Shown: piece by piece, positions 7,748 through 15,857 of the stretch
Layout: every line of letters starts with the position of its first letter
Position numbering within the stretch: position 1 is the first letter of the stretch
Assembly (NCBI RefSeq): GCF_011806405.1
Contig: NZ_JAATOW010000005.1
Span: forward strand, 62,001-126,000
Length of the DNA: 64,000 nt
Direction: 5' to 3'
Source of the DNA: Pseudooceanicola sp. HF7
GTDB lineage: Bacteria > Pseudomonadota > Alphaproteobacteria > Rhodobacterales > Rhodobacteraceae
Translations under genes and position numbers: made by a program
The notes under the pieces: generated by a model
The model's input: only the letters and a program-made list of their open reading frames with translations
Told to the model about the DNA's origin: nothing
The model's database searches: none

Positions 7748-9223
7748 ATGGAAGACGAGTTCGATTTCACCGCCAAAGACCTAAAGCACTATCCGCATTT
7801 CGATGCGCCGATCACGCTGAAGGAAATTCGCCGCCTCGTCACAGACCCGAAGAGGGTGGCATCCAACTCCTTCTACCCCTTTTTCCTGTACGAAGAGTCA
7901 TGGCAACCGTACCGCTCCACGGATGCGGCCAAGCCTGACAAGAAGACGCGACCGATCCGATACGGCGCGCGGCGAGACGCCTACATCTTTGCCTTCTACC
8001 GCCGGAAACTCTCCCGCCTCTATGAGGCGCGCCTCCGGGAGATGGGCATTGAAGATTGCCCAATTGCCTACCGGCAGGTGTTGAAGCCGGGGCGGGGTGG
8101 CGGGAAATGCAACATCGACTTCGCCAAGGACGCCTTCGATGAAATCGACCGGCTCGGGGATTGCGTGGCGGTTGCGCTCGACGTCAAAGGCTACTTTGAG
8201 AACTTGGACCACAAGCGGATCAAGCGCATTTGGTGCGACCTTCTGGGTGTTGCAGAACTTCCGCCGGACCACTACGCGGTCTTCAGGAACATCACCAAGT
8301 ACAGATATGTCGATCAGCGCTCTGTCTATTCGCGGCTTGGCTATTTCGGGATGCGAGAGCGCAACGGGCACATGATCCCGGGCTTTCTGATGCCCTTCCG
8401 CGACATGCCCAAGCAGCTATGTTCCAACGCAGACTTCCGCGCCAAGATTTGCGGCGGTGATCCGAAGCACGGTCCCTCGCTCGTCCAGAAGAACGTTCTA
8501 CCGCATGGTGTCCCGCAAGGTGCGCCAATCTCAGACCTGATCGCGAACTTCTACATGTTGGAGTTTGACGCAGTGATGGCTGAGTTCGCCAGAGCTGGGG
8601 GCGGGCGCTACATGCGTTACTCAGATGACATTTTGCTGATACTGCCCGGGGGGAGCCCTGAAGCACGGGCCGCAATCGACTTCGCCACGGCTGAGATGCG
8701 CAAGCATGGGCCGGAGTTGCGAATCAAAGACGCTAAGACCTGTGTTGCGCAGTTCCAGCAAGCGCCGGGCGGGCTGCGGTTCCACCATTTGAAACAGAGG
8801 CCCGACGAGGCAGCGAAGAACGGCTTTGAGTACTTGGGCTTCCGGTACGATGGGCGGCGGGTCTATGTGCGCGACAGCACCATATCCCGGTTCTACGGCA
8901 AAGTGGCAGGGGCGGCGAAACGTGAAGGGCGGCGTCACGTCGAGAGCAACCCGGCGATGGACGCTGGGACTTTGATTGGCAGCTTCGACTATCCGCTGTT
9001 CTCCCAGCGCTTCAGCAAGGTCAAGAAGTCCAACCTGACCAGCGACTACCGCAGCTGGACGTTTTACTCATACCTCAAGCGGTCTGCCGAGGCGTTCGGC
9101 CCAAAGGGAGACCGCATCCTGCGGCAGGCGCGCGGCTTCGATGAATTCATGAAGGATCGCGTAAGGTTGGCCATCGTCTCGGGCGTCGCAAAGCGTAAGC
9201 CGCCGGTGCCGGAGACCAGTTGA
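7748..9223 (+). CDS. Reverse transcriptase of the bacterial defence (UG/Abi/DRT) type
   Basis: The 491-residue protein contains the ordered RT palm motifs. Motif A is ALDVKGYFENLDH (about 141-153), motif B is HGVPQGAPISDLIAN (about 250-265), and the catalytic motif C is YSDD at residues 291-294, with Asp293/294 as metal ligands. A YLGF motif E lies near residue 360. YSDD replaces the YADD of group II intron and retron enzymes. No maturase or HNH domain follows; the last 130 residues are a helical domain without known motif. It lies alone at the island edge, so a defence-associated RT (DRT) is more likely than an intron enzyme; the DRT class is not determined. GGAGG precedes the ATG by only 3 bases; ATG at 7694 is an alternative. 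Confidence 0.85.
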   Translation: MEDEFDFTAKDLKHYPHFDAPITLKEIRRLVTDPKRVASNSFYPFFLYEESWQPYRSTDAAKPDKKTRPIRYGARRDAYIFAFYRRKLSRLYEARLREMGIEDCPIAYRQVLKPGRGGGKCNIDFAKDAFDEIDRLGDCVAVALDVKGYFENLDHKRIKRIWCDLLGVAELPPDHYAVFRNITKYRYVDQRSVYSRLGYFGMRERNGHMIPGFLMPFRDMPKQLCSNADFRAKICGGDPKHGPSLVQKNVLPHGVPQGAPISDLIANFYMLEFDAVMAEFARAGGGRYMRYSDDILLILPGGSPEARAAIDFATAEMRKHGPELRIKDAKTCVAQFQQAPGGLRFHHLKQRPDEAAKNGFEYLGFRYDGRRVYVRDSTISRFYGKVAGAAKREGRRHVESNPAMDAGTLIGSFDYPLFSQRFSKVKKSNLTSDYRSWTFYSYLKRSAEAFGPKGDRILRQARGFDEFMKDRVRLAIVSGVAKRKPPVPETS

Positions 9224-9282
9224 GCCTGACTGCCGAGCCTTACGCGGACCTTACTTTTCAGCCTTACGCGAGAAAATCCGGA

Positions 9283-9317
9283 AAAAGAAAAACCCTCTAA
9301 GTCACTGACCTAGAGGG
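9283..9317 (-). terminator. Intrinsic terminator of tRNA-Asn
   Basis: Read on the minus strand, a 7-bp stem (9311-9317 with 9293-9299), with four further inner pairs, is followed by T5-C-T5. It lies just past the tRNA 3' end, so it terminates tRNA-Asn transcription and also separates it from the convergent reverse transcriptase gene. Confidence 0.8.
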
Positions 9318-9324
9318 CTTATCT

Positions 9325-9399
9325 TGGCTCCGGCGGTAGGGATCGAACCTACGACCAATTGATTAACAGTCAACTGCTCTACCGCTGAGCTACGCCGGA
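9325..9399 (-). tRNA. tRNA-Asn (GTT)
   Basis: The minus strand folds as a full cloverleaf: acceptor arms 9393-9399 and 9329-9335 pair over 7 bp, the D-arm contains AGCTCAGCGGTAGAGC, the anticodon loop is CTGTTAA (GTT), and the T-loop is TTCGATC. CCA is encoded (9325-9327). Its 3' end faces the island, making it the probable attachment site. Confidence 0.96.
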
Positions 9400-9534
9400 A
9401 CACTGGGCTTCGGACTTTAGCGCGTTGCGCTGCTGTCCTGCGGTGTGTGGGCGATATAGCAATGTGATTCAGGGGCCGCAAGAGGCATTTCGACATGAGT
9501 TCGTCATTTTTTCCGCGACCCCACGGAAAGCGGC

Positions 9535-10440
9535 TCAGATCAACCGGAACAAGGCCCGGGCATGCAGGTCTCCTTCGGGGGAGATCCGCTTTCTTGAAGT
9601 AAGATCAATGAGATGGGCGAGAACGTTTCGCTCGGCCGCAGGCATTAGCTGTGGTTCGATATCCGTGTAAACCCGTTCGGCCAGAGCCCTTGGCGTGGCC
9701 GCGCCGTGCCCAAGCTCCAGCAAAAGCGCTTCTTCGCGCCGCAACCGATGTTGAAGCAACCAGTCCAGGCGTTCATGCGGTTCATGGATCGCCGGACCAT
9801 GGCCCGGCAGGTAGATCCGGGCGGGCAGGGCGCGCAGGCGGCGGCAGGAGGCCATGAACTGCGTCAGGTCCCCATCGGGCGGTGACACGAGCGAGGTGGA
9901 CCAACCCATGACAAGGTCGCCGGTAAAGATCGTGCCCTGCCAGTCGAAGCACAGGTGATTACCGAAATGCCCCGGCGTCCAGAGGGCGCGGATCTGCCAG
10001 TCCTCGGACTCGATCAGCTCTTCATCTTTCACTAGGACATCGGGCTGAAAGGCCTCGTCGACCCCTTCACCGCCGCCGATGTCGGAGACGTTGGCGAGAT
10101 GCTCCATTACCTCAGACCGCCCGGCGCGGGCATCGCCGAACCCATGCACGGGCGCGCCGGTCACATCGGACAGGGACCGGGCGAGCGGCGAATGATCAAG
10201 GTGCGCATGGGTGACCAGGATATGGCTGATGCGCTGCTCCGGGCCAAGCGCGCCAAGGATGGCGTTCATGTGCACGGCATTTTCCGGTCCGGGATCGATG
10301 ACGGCGACCTGGCGTTCCCCCAGCAGGAAGGTATTGGTGCCCGGCCCGGTAAAGGGAGAAGGGTTTGGGGCCAGAATCCGCCGCACGCCCGGACTCACCT
10401 CTTCGACCTGCCCGGCCAGGGGGCTCATGGCCTGTGTCAT
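9535..10440 (-). CDS. Metallo-beta-lactamase-fold hydrolase (LACTB2/glyoxalase II-like)
   Basis: The 301-residue protein has the metal-binding signature THAHLDHS at about residues 77-84, the downstream metal ligands in TPGHFGNH (near 150) and FTGDLVMG (near 168), and a late YLPGHGP. The C-terminal winged-helix-like tail (RREEALLLELGHGAATPRAL) is the one found in LACTB2-like MBL proteins, some of which are RNA endonucleases. A hydrolase acting on thioesters or RNA is likely; the substrate is unknown. The start at 10440 is preferred over an ATG six bases upstream because AGGA is then correctly spaced. It is divergent from the kinase gene, with 45 bp between them for both promoters. Confidence 0.85.
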   Translation of the reverse strand: MTQAMSPLAGQVEEVSPGVRRILAPNPSPFTGPGTNTFLLGERQVAVIDPGPENAVHMNAILGALGPEQRISHILVTHAHLDHSPLARSLSDVTGAPVHGFGDARAGRSEVMEHLANVSDIGGGEGVDEAFQPDVLVKDEELIESEDWQIRALWTPGHFGNHLCFDWQGTIFTGDLVMGWSTSLVSPPDGDLTQFMASCRRLRALPARIYLPGHGPAIHEPHERLDWLLQHRLRREEALLLELGHGAATPRALAERVYTDIEPQLMPAAERNVLAHLIDLTSRKRISPEGDLHARALFRLI

Positions 10441-10485
10441 GTTCATCCTGCTTTTCTCTGCTCTGCACAGCGCCTAGGTTAGCGC

Positions 10486-11781
10486 ATGTCTTTCGAATGG
10501 CTCAAACACTATGTCCCCCGCGGAATCTACGGCCGCGCCGCGCTCATCCTGATCCTGCCGGTGGTCACGATGCAGCTCGTGGTTTCCGTCGTCTTCATCC
10601 AGCGCCATTTTGAAGGGGTGACCGTGCAGATGACGGATGCGGTCAGCCGGGAACTGCGGCTGGTGCTCTCGCCGCCCCTTGGCGTGCCCCGCGATGACCT
10701 GGCCGAAGCGCTGGAGATCGGGCTGGGCGCCGTTGCGCTGGAGGATGTGCCGACCTCCGATTATGCCCGGTGGTATGACCTGTCGGGAAGGGTGGTGATC
10801 AGCAGCCTGAACGAACGCCTGCCTGGTGTCGCCGCGGTAGAGCTTCCGGGCGATCACGTGGTGCACCTTTACGTCGAACGCGGCGGCCAGGCCTTCCGGC
10901 TCAGCTTTGCCCGTGCGCGGGTGTCCGCGTCGAACCCGCACCAGCTGCTTGTGAACATGGTGGTCTTCGGCGTCTTCATGACGATCATCGCCTTCATCTA
11001 CCTGCGCAATCAGCTGCGCCCCATCACCCGGCTTGCCGACGCGGCGGAGGCCTTTGGCCGGGGCCGCCACGTGCCTTATCGCCCCGGTGGCGCGGTCGAA
11101 GTGCGCGCGGCCGGAAATGCCTTCCTGGACATGCGCGCCCGGATCGAACGCCAGATCGAGCAGCGCACGCTCATGCTCTCCGGGGTCAGTCATGACTTGC
11201 GGACGCCCTTGACGCGGTTGCGGCTGGCGGTGTCGCTGCTGGAAGATGACGATCGCGTGCCGATGGAAAAGGACATCGACGAGATGCAACGGATGCTGGA
11301 TGAATTCCTGTCCTTCGCCCGTGGCACCACCGAAGAGGTCGCTCAGGAGGTCGATCCGGTCAGCCTTGTTCATGCCATCGTCGAGGATGCCCGCCGCTCA
11401 GGTCTGGACGTGACGCTGACCCATTGCAACGGCGCAGGTGAGATGCCCTTGCGCCCCCTGGCGGTGCGCCGCGCGCTGGAGAACCTGATCGGCAACGCCG
11501 TGCGCTACGGAACACGGGCCGAGGTCAGCGTTGATCTTGCGCCGAAATCCCTGCGTATCCGGGTGGAAGACGATGGCCCCGGCATTCCCGCGGACAAACA
11601 CGCCGAGGCGCTGAAACCCTTCACCCGGCTTGAGCCCTCGCGCAACCAGAACCGGGGCTCCGGTGTGGGCCTGGGCCTGTCGATCACCAACGATATCGCG
11701 CGTGCGCACGGTGGAACGTTGCGCCTGGGGCAGAGCGAAACCCTTGGCGGTTTGCAGGCCGATCTGATCATCGCGCGCTGA
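10486..11781 (+). CDS. EnvZ-like sensor histidine kinase
   Basis: The 431-residue inner-membrane kinase has a first membrane helix at about 17-39, a periplasmic domain of about 115 residues, a second helix near 152-172, a HAMP linker (LRPITRLADAAEAFGRG), and a HisKA box with the phospho-acceptor His236 in SGVSHDLRTPLTRLR. The ATPase domain follows with an N box (ENLIGNAVRYG), VEDDGPGI and GSGVGLGLSI. The short periplasmic domain and domain order are those of EnvZ-type kinases. No response-regulator gene is adjacent, so its partner (OmpR-like) is encoded elsewhere or upstream of the divergent gene. The stimulus cannot be inferred. Confidence 0.88.
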   Translation: MSFEWLKHYVPRGIYGRAALILILPVVTMQLVVSVVFIQRHFEGVTVQMTDAVSRELRLVLSPPLGVPRDDLAEALEIGLGAVALEDVPTSDYARWYDLSGRVVISSLNERLPGVAAVELPGDHVVHLYVERGGQAFRLSFARARVSASNPHQLLVNMVVFGVFMTIIAFIYLRNQLRPITRLADAAEAFGRGRHVPYRPGGAVEVRAAGNAFLDMRARIERQIEQRTLMLSGVSHDLRTPLTRLRLAVSLLEDDDRVPMEKDIDEMQRMLDEFLSFARGTTEEVAQEVDPVSLVHAIVEDARRSGLDVTLTHCNGAGEMPLRPLAVRRALENLIGNAVRYGTRAEVSVDLAPKSLRIRVEDDGPGIPADKHAEALKPFTRLEPSRNQNRGSGVGLGLSITNDIARAHGGTLRLGQSETLGGLQADLIIAR

Positions 11782-11814
11782 TCCGCGGCGGCTTGGCGGG
11801 AAGGGAAGGGTGGT

Positions 11815-11890
11815 TGGTAGGCCCGGCAGGATTCGAACCCGCAACCAAAGCGTTATGAGCGCTCTGCTCTAACCGTTGAGCTACAGGCCC
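11815..11890 (-). tRNA. tRNA with CAT anticodon (probably Ile2, lysidine-modified; possibly elongator Met)
   Basis: The cloverleaf is complete with CCA encoded (11815-11817), anticodon loop CTCATAA, T-loop TTCGAAT and D-arm AGCTCAACGGTTAGAGC. It is not an initiator tRNA because the anticodon stem lacks three G:C pairs of GGG/CCC. The variable loop TTGGT resembles ileX-type tRNA-Ile(CAU) more than elongator Met. The acceptor has G:T pairs at positions 1-72 and 6-67. Confidence 0.9.
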
Positions 11891-12184
11891 ACCTTGGCCG
11901 ATGTGGTAGTCAGCGCGGTCTCTGTCGTCAAGACTTGCCGAGAGGAAGCAAAGCCTCCGTCCGCCGATTGCAGTTGAAGGTCTCCGGTTTGCGCCAAGGT
12001 CATGTCCTGACCGATGAACATGACACGCGCCGGCTTGCAGGACCATAGCAAGGGGTAAGCCGGGATCCGTCGGAATCCAGCCATGGGGGGCTTTCGCGTT
12101 GCGTGACCCCCTCAGATCGGCTACCGGGTGCCGCAATGTTATCGCGCTGCCCGCGATGGAGGCCGCGCCATGAGGGAGCCTGCC

Positions 12185-13228
12185 ATGACCGAGCGCAAGA
12201 ATGGTATCAGCTATGCGGATGCGGGAGTTGATATCCAGGCCGGGAACGCCCTGGTTGAGCGGATCAAGCCCGCAGCCAAGCGGACCAGCCGCCCCGGCAC
12301 CATGTCCGGCCTCGGCGGCTTCGGCGCGCTTTTCGATCTGAAGGCCGCCGGGTACACGGATCCGATCCTTGTTGCTGCCACCGATGGCGTGGGCACCAAA
12401 CTGCGTATCGCGATCGACACGGGCCATGTCTCCACCATCGGGGTGGATCTTGTGGCCATGTGCGTCAACGATCTGGTCTGCCAGGGCGCAGAGCCGCTGT
12501 TCTTCCTAGACTACTTCGCCACCGGCCATCTTGAGGTCGATCAGGCCGCGTCCATCGTCGAAGGCATCGCCGCCGGGTGCGAGGCCTCTGGCTGCGCGTT
12601 GATCGGGGGTGAGACGGCGGAAATGCCCGGCATGTACCATGACGGCGACTTCGATCTTGCCGGCTTCGCCGTGGGCGCGATGGAGCGCGGTGCCGACCTG
12701 CCGAAGAATGTGGCTGCGGGCGATGTGCTGTTGGGCCTTGCCTCTGACGGTGTACACTCCAACGGCTATTCGCTGGTGCGCAAACTGGTCGATGTCTCCG
12801 GACTTGGCTGGGATGCAGACTGCCCCTGGGCAGAGGGCACCCTGGGCCAGGCGCTTCTGACCCCGACGCGTCTTTACGTCACTCAATGCCTTGCAGCCGT
12901 GCGGGCAGGGAGCGTGCATGGCCTTGCCCATATCACCGGCGGCGGCCTGACGGAAAACCTGCCCCGCGTTCTTGGCGGTCTGGGCGCCAAGGTCGACCTG
13001 GGCGCCTGGGAACTGCCGGGCGTCTTCAAGTGGCTGCAACAGGTTGGCGGTACCTCGATCGAAGATATGCTGCTGACCTTCAACTGCGGCATCGGAATGG
13101 TTCTGGCCGTGGCCCCGGAAGAGGCAGAGGCCATCGCACAGCTACTGACAGAGGAAGGCGAAACCGTCTACCGCATCGGGGAAGTGACCGAGCAGGCGGG
13201 CATGGTCTACGAAGGCAAGCTCACTTGA
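12185..13228 (+). CDS. purM: Phosphoribosylformylglycinamidine cyclo-ligase
   Basis: PurM closes the imidazole ring to give AIR from FGAM with ATP, step five of purine synthesis. The 347-residue protein begins [13 protein letters not shown] and contains the family segments [21 protein letters not shown] (nucleotide/phosphate binding), [25 protein letters not shown] and [15 protein letters not shown]. Length is standard. The ATG at 12185 follows GGGAG by 6 bases and matches the usual N-terminus, so longer versions are rejected. The stop overlaps the purN start (TTGA), giving a coupled purMN operon. No clear operator was found in the 294 bp between the tRNA and this gene. Confidence 0.97.
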   Translation: MTERKNGISYADAGVDIQAGNALVERIKPAAKRTSRPGTMSGLGGFGALFDLKAAGYTDPILVAATDGVGTKLRIAIDTGHVSTIGVDLVAMCVNDLVCQGAEPLFFLDYFATGHLEVDQAASIVEGIAAGCEASGCALIGGETAEMPGMYHDGDFDLAGFAVGAMERGADLPKNVAAGDVLLGLASDGVHSNGYSLVRKLVDVSGLGWDADCPWAEGTLGQALLTPTRLYVTQCLAAVRAGSVHGLAHITGGGLTENLPRVLGGLGAKVDLGAWELPGVFKWLQQVGGTSIEDMLLTFNCGIGMVLAVAPEEAEAIAQLLTEEGETVYRIGEVTEQAGMVYEGKLT

Positions 13229-13794
13229 AACGGGTTGCCATTCTGATCTCCGGCGGCGGGTCCAACATGGTCCGCCTGCTGGAAAGCATGACCGGTGACC
13301 ATCCGGCGCGGCCCGTCCTGGTGCTGTCGAACGATCCGGAAGCGGGCGGCCTGAAGAAAGCCGGCGACATGGGCGTGCCCGTGGCCGCCGTGGATCACAA
13401 GCCCTTCGGCAAGGATCGCGCCACCTTCGAGGCGAAGCTGCTGGAGCATCTGGATGCCGCCAAGCCCGACATCCTGTGCCTGGCCGGGTTCATGCGGATC
13501 CTCACACCGGATTTCATTCGCCACTTCGAAGGGCGGATGCTGAACATCCACCCCTCCCTGTTGCCGAAGTACAAGGGCCTGCACACCCATGCACGGGCGC
13601 TTGAAGCTGGCGACAGCGAAGCGGGCTGCACCGTGCACGAGGTGACGGCAGAGCTCGATTCCGGCCGAATCCTGGGGCAGGCGCGGGTGCCTGTGGTCGC
13701 GGGCGACACGCCCGGTACCCTGGCCGCGCGGGTCCTGCATGAGGAACACAGGCTCTACCCCGAAGTCCTCAGGAGCTTCGCGGAAGCGCTTTAA
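13225..13794 (+). CDS. purN: Phosphoribosylglycinamide formyltransferase
   Basis: PurN transfers the formyl group of 10-formyl-THF to GAR, step three of purine synthesis. The start is a TTG overlapping the purM stop; the protein then opens with the expected first strand [14 protein letters not shown]. The catalytic set is present: Asn/His in [13 protein letters not shown] (about residues 107-119), the following HTH, and the active Asp in the segment [13 protein letters not shown]. Length 189 residues is normal. The 3' end overlaps by 4 bp a convergent small gene. Confidence 0.96.
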   Translation: MKRVAILISGGGSNMVRLLESMTGDHPARPVLVLSNDPEAGGLKKAGDMGVPVAAVDHKPFGKDRATFEAKLLEHLDAAKPDILCLAGFMRILTPDFIRHFEGRMLNIHPSLLPKYKGLHTHARALEAGDSEAGCTVHEVTAELDSGRILGQARVPVVAGDTPGTLAARVLHEEHRLYPEVLRSFAEAL

Positions 13795-13967
13795 CGCAGC
13801 GCTTCCGGGCGTCCGGAATTCCCGCGCCACGCCATGTCAGCGGAGACCTCTGAGGGGGGGAAGACAGCCGACCCCGCCAGAAGCAGAACGACGAAGGCCC
13901 CGACCGTCAAGGTCTTTACGGGAAGCCGCAAATGCGGCGCGGAGTGCAGTGCAATGGGCTGTGCCAT
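13791..13967 (-). CDS. Small (58-residue) predicted membrane/secreted protein
   Basis: A short minus-strand gene is read here. The protein starts MAQPIALHSAPHL, has a basic residue then a hydrophobic stretch of about 17 residues (TVGAFVVLLLAGSAVF, 21-36), and ends with a hydrophilic tail [16 protein letters not shown]. An AAAGGA ribosome site lies 6 bases before the ATG. Its stop overlaps the purN 3' end by 4 bp. The hydrophobic helix may be an anchor or a signal peptide with cleavage near SADMA. No family is recognised. It is credible for its ribosome site, codon use and helix, but too short to be certain. Confidence 0.55.
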   Translation of the reverse strand: MAQPIALHSAPHLRLPVKTLTVGAFVVLLLAGSAVFPPSEVSADMAWRGNSGRPEALR

Positions 13968-14064
13968 GACAGGTCCTTTCGAGGAAAGTTGACCCGGTCA
14001 TAGCACCGCCCAAAACGTCAAGAAAATGAATGATTTAGAGGGCCCGCGTCACGAATACTGATGA

Positions 14065-14454
14065 TCAGCCCGCGCGGGTATCATAACTGCTGCGCGCAGC
14101 CTCCACCTGATCCAGGTTCTCTTTCGTCCACTGGTAGAGCGCGCGGAAGGGCGGCAGCACGGAATGTCCCAGAGGGCTCAGGTCGTATTGAACGGCTACC
14201 GGGGCGGTATCCACGACCTCCCGCGTGATGATGCCGTTACGCTCCAGTTTGCGCAGGGTCTGGCTGAGGCTCTTCTGCGAAATCCCCTCAAGCCGCCGCT
14301 TGAGCGCGTTGAACCGCGTCGGCCCATTGGCCAGGACGGTCAGCACCATCATGGACCATTTGTCCGAAAGCTCACCAAACAACACCCGGTGCGGACAATC
14401 GACCGAGAACTGCTCAGCCGCGCAGGACGAGTAATCGTGGCTCTGGTCCTCCAT
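14065..14454 (-). CDS. HxlR-family winged-helix regulator
   Basis: The 129-residue protein shows the HxlR layout: an N-terminal Cys (D-C-P, near residue 20), the helix VLFGELSDKWSMMVLTVL, the recognition region RFNALKRRLEGISQKSLSQTLRKLERNGII (about 47-76), and a wing VQYDLSPLGHSVLP. Such regulators act as dimers and many sense electrophiles, quinones or oxidants through Cys. The gene is divergent from an Old Yellow Enzyme gene, with 117 bp between them containing paired direct repeats. A repressor of that enzyme is the simplest reading. Confidence 0.9.
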   Translation of the reverse strand: MEDQSHDYSSCAAEQFSVDCPHRVLFGELSDKWSMMVLTVLANGPTRFNALKRRLEGISQKSLSQTLRKLERNGIITREVVDTAPVAVQYDLSPLGHSVLPPFRALYQWTKENLDQVEAARSSYDTRAG

Positions 14455-14466
14455 GCGGTTCCCTCC

Positions 14467-14540
14467 TGGTGACTTGGTGGCGGTTTGGTGACGTAGTGAA
14501 ACTCAGGTGCGCAATTGACACCAGGTTTCCTGAATATACC
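14467..14540. promoter_or_regulatory. Candidate HxlR operator and promoter in divergent intergenic region
   Basis: TGGTGAC occurs at 14467-14473 and 14486-14492, two direct repeats 19 bp apart, close to two helical turns, which suits a dimeric winged-helix regulator. A TTGACA element (14515-14520) and the AT-rich TATACC (14535-14540) follow towards the oxidoreductase gene, but the spacing of 14 bp is short for a standard sigma-70 promoter. Confidence 0.35.
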
Positions 14541-14571
14541 TAGGGCGAGACCAAAGGAAAAGGAACTTCCC

Positions 14572-15681
14572 ATGTCTCATCCCAACGATGTTCTCTTCCG
14601 TCCCTTCAAGCTGAAGGGTCTGGAGCTGAAGAACCGCATCGTCATGGCCCCGATGACCCGTGGCATGGCGCCCGAAGGCCAGCCCGGTGAACCCAACGCC
14701 GCCTATTACCGCCGTCGCGCGGAAAACGAAGTCGGTCTCATCCTGTCCGAAGGCACGGTGATCGACCGCCCCGCCTCTCGCAACCTGCCGGGCATCCCCT
14801 TCTTCCACGGTGACGCGCTGGATGGCTGGAAACAGGTCATCGACGGCGTGCACGAGGCCGGCGGCAAGATGGGCCCGCAGATCTGGCACACCGGCTCTAC
14901 CCGGGCCAGCAAGTGGGAACCTGAGGCGCCGGTGGAAAGCCCCTCTGGCCTGATTGGCCCCGATGATCCCCGCGGCGTCGCAATGACCGAAGCGGATATC
15001 GAGGCAACCATCGCCGCCTTCGCCAGCGCCGCGGCGGATGCCAAGCGCCTTGGCTTCGACGTGGCAGAGCTGCACGGGGCCCATGGCTACCTGATCGATC
15101 AGTTCTTCTGGGACGGCACCAACCTGCGGGACGACGCCTGGGGCGGCAAGACGATCCAGGAGCGCTCCCGCTTCGCAGTCGAGGTGGTCAAGGCCGTGCG
15201 CGCCGCCGTTGGGCCGGACTTCCCGGTCATCCTGCGCCTCAGCCAGTGGAAACAGCAGGATTACAAGGTCAAGCTGACCTCGACCCCGCAAGAGATGGAA
15301 GACTGGCTTGGCCCGCTTTCTGATGCCGGCGTCGATATCTTCCACTGCTCGCAGCGTCGCTTCTGGGAACCCGAGTTCGCGGAGATCGACGGGGAAGAGG
15401 GGCTGAACTTTGCAGGCTGGGCCAAGAAGATCACGGGCAAGCCGACGATTTCTGTCGGCTCGGTTGGGCTGTCCGGCGAATTCTTCTCTGCCTTCAAGGG
15501 CGAAGGATCCCAGGCGACCTCGCTCGACAAGCTGACCGCGCGGATGGAGAAGGACGAATTCGACCTGATCGCCGTGGGGCGCGCGCTGATCTCCGATCCG
15601 GCCTGGGCCGCCAAGGTGCATCGCGCCGCCTCGGACGAGCTGACCGGCTTCAACGCAGAGGACCTGGCCGAACTGGTCTGA
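14572..15681 (+). CDS. NADH:flavin oxidoreductase, Old Yellow Enzyme family
   Basis: The 369-residue TIM-barrel flavoenzyme has the FMN-binding start (LFRPFKLKGLELKNRIVMAPMTR), Q-I-W-H-T-G in the substrate pocket, the pair H-G-A-H-G-Y-L-I-D-Q-F (active-site His positions, about residues 174-184), and the phosphate-binding end ISVGSVGL with AVGRALISDPAW. Family members reduce activated C=C bonds in enones, quinones or nitro-compounds using NAD(P)H. The ATG has GGAA-type sites upstream. The divergent HxlR gene suggests induction by reactive electrophiles. A strong terminator follows 30 bp after the stop. Confidence 0.9.
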   Translation: MSHPNDVLFRPFKLKGLELKNRIVMAPMTRGMAPEGQPGEPNAAYYRRRAENEVGLILSEGTVIDRPASRNLPGIPFFHGDALDGWKQVIDGVHEAGGKMGPQIWHTGSTRASKWEPEAPVESPSGLIGPDDPRGVAMTEADIEATIAAFASAAADAKRLGFDVAELHGAHGYLIDQFFWDGTNLRDDAWGGKTIQERSRFAVEVVKAVRAAVGPDFPVILRLSQWKQQDYKVKLTSTPQEMEDWLGPLSDAGVDIFHCSQRRFWEPEFAEIDGEEGLNFAGWAKKITGKPTISVGSVGLSGEFFSAFKGEGSQATSLDKLTARMEKDEFDLIAVGRALISDPAWAAKVHRAASDELTGFNAEDLAELV

Positions 15682-15711
15682 TCCTCGGGCTGAATTCAGG
15701 TCTGAAATTCA

Positions 15712-15743
15712 GGCAGGGCGCCCCCGGGGTGCCCTGCCTTTTT
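15712..15743 (+). terminator. Intrinsic terminator after oxidoreductase gene
   Basis: GGCAGGGC (15712-15719) pairs perfectly with GCCCTGCC (15731-15738), followed by TTTTT (15739-15743). Confidence 0.92.
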
Positions 15744-15857
15744 ACTGCCTGACGCCCAGCCGATCGCCTTGCGTCACCCATGGTCTTTCATTTGGCCCAA
15801 GAGCGATATATGACAGGCGGTTGAAGCGGGATGAGCCCGTGACAACGAAAGAGCGAC

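Larger units (their letters stand above)
1..9324. mobile_element. Right part of an integrated island abutting tRNA-Asn (phage-satellite or integrative-plasmid like)
   Basis: The stretch holds only accessory genes: a phage/plasmid-type primase-helicase fragment, an iteron cluster, a serine recombinase, a small-terminase-like HTH protein, nuclease, AbiTii and reverse-transcriptase cargo, and orphan genes. It stops at the 3' end of a tRNA-Asn gene, the usual target side for tyrosine integrases, and core housekeeping genes begin right after. Some cargo genes (about 2667-3780 and 5340-6270) look visibly less G/C-rich than their neighbours. The left end and any integrase lie before base 1, so the element is incomplete here. 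The order rep, iterons, recombinase/terS, cargo recalls phage-inducible satellites, but an integrated plasmid or ICE fragment is also possible. Confidence 0.7.
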
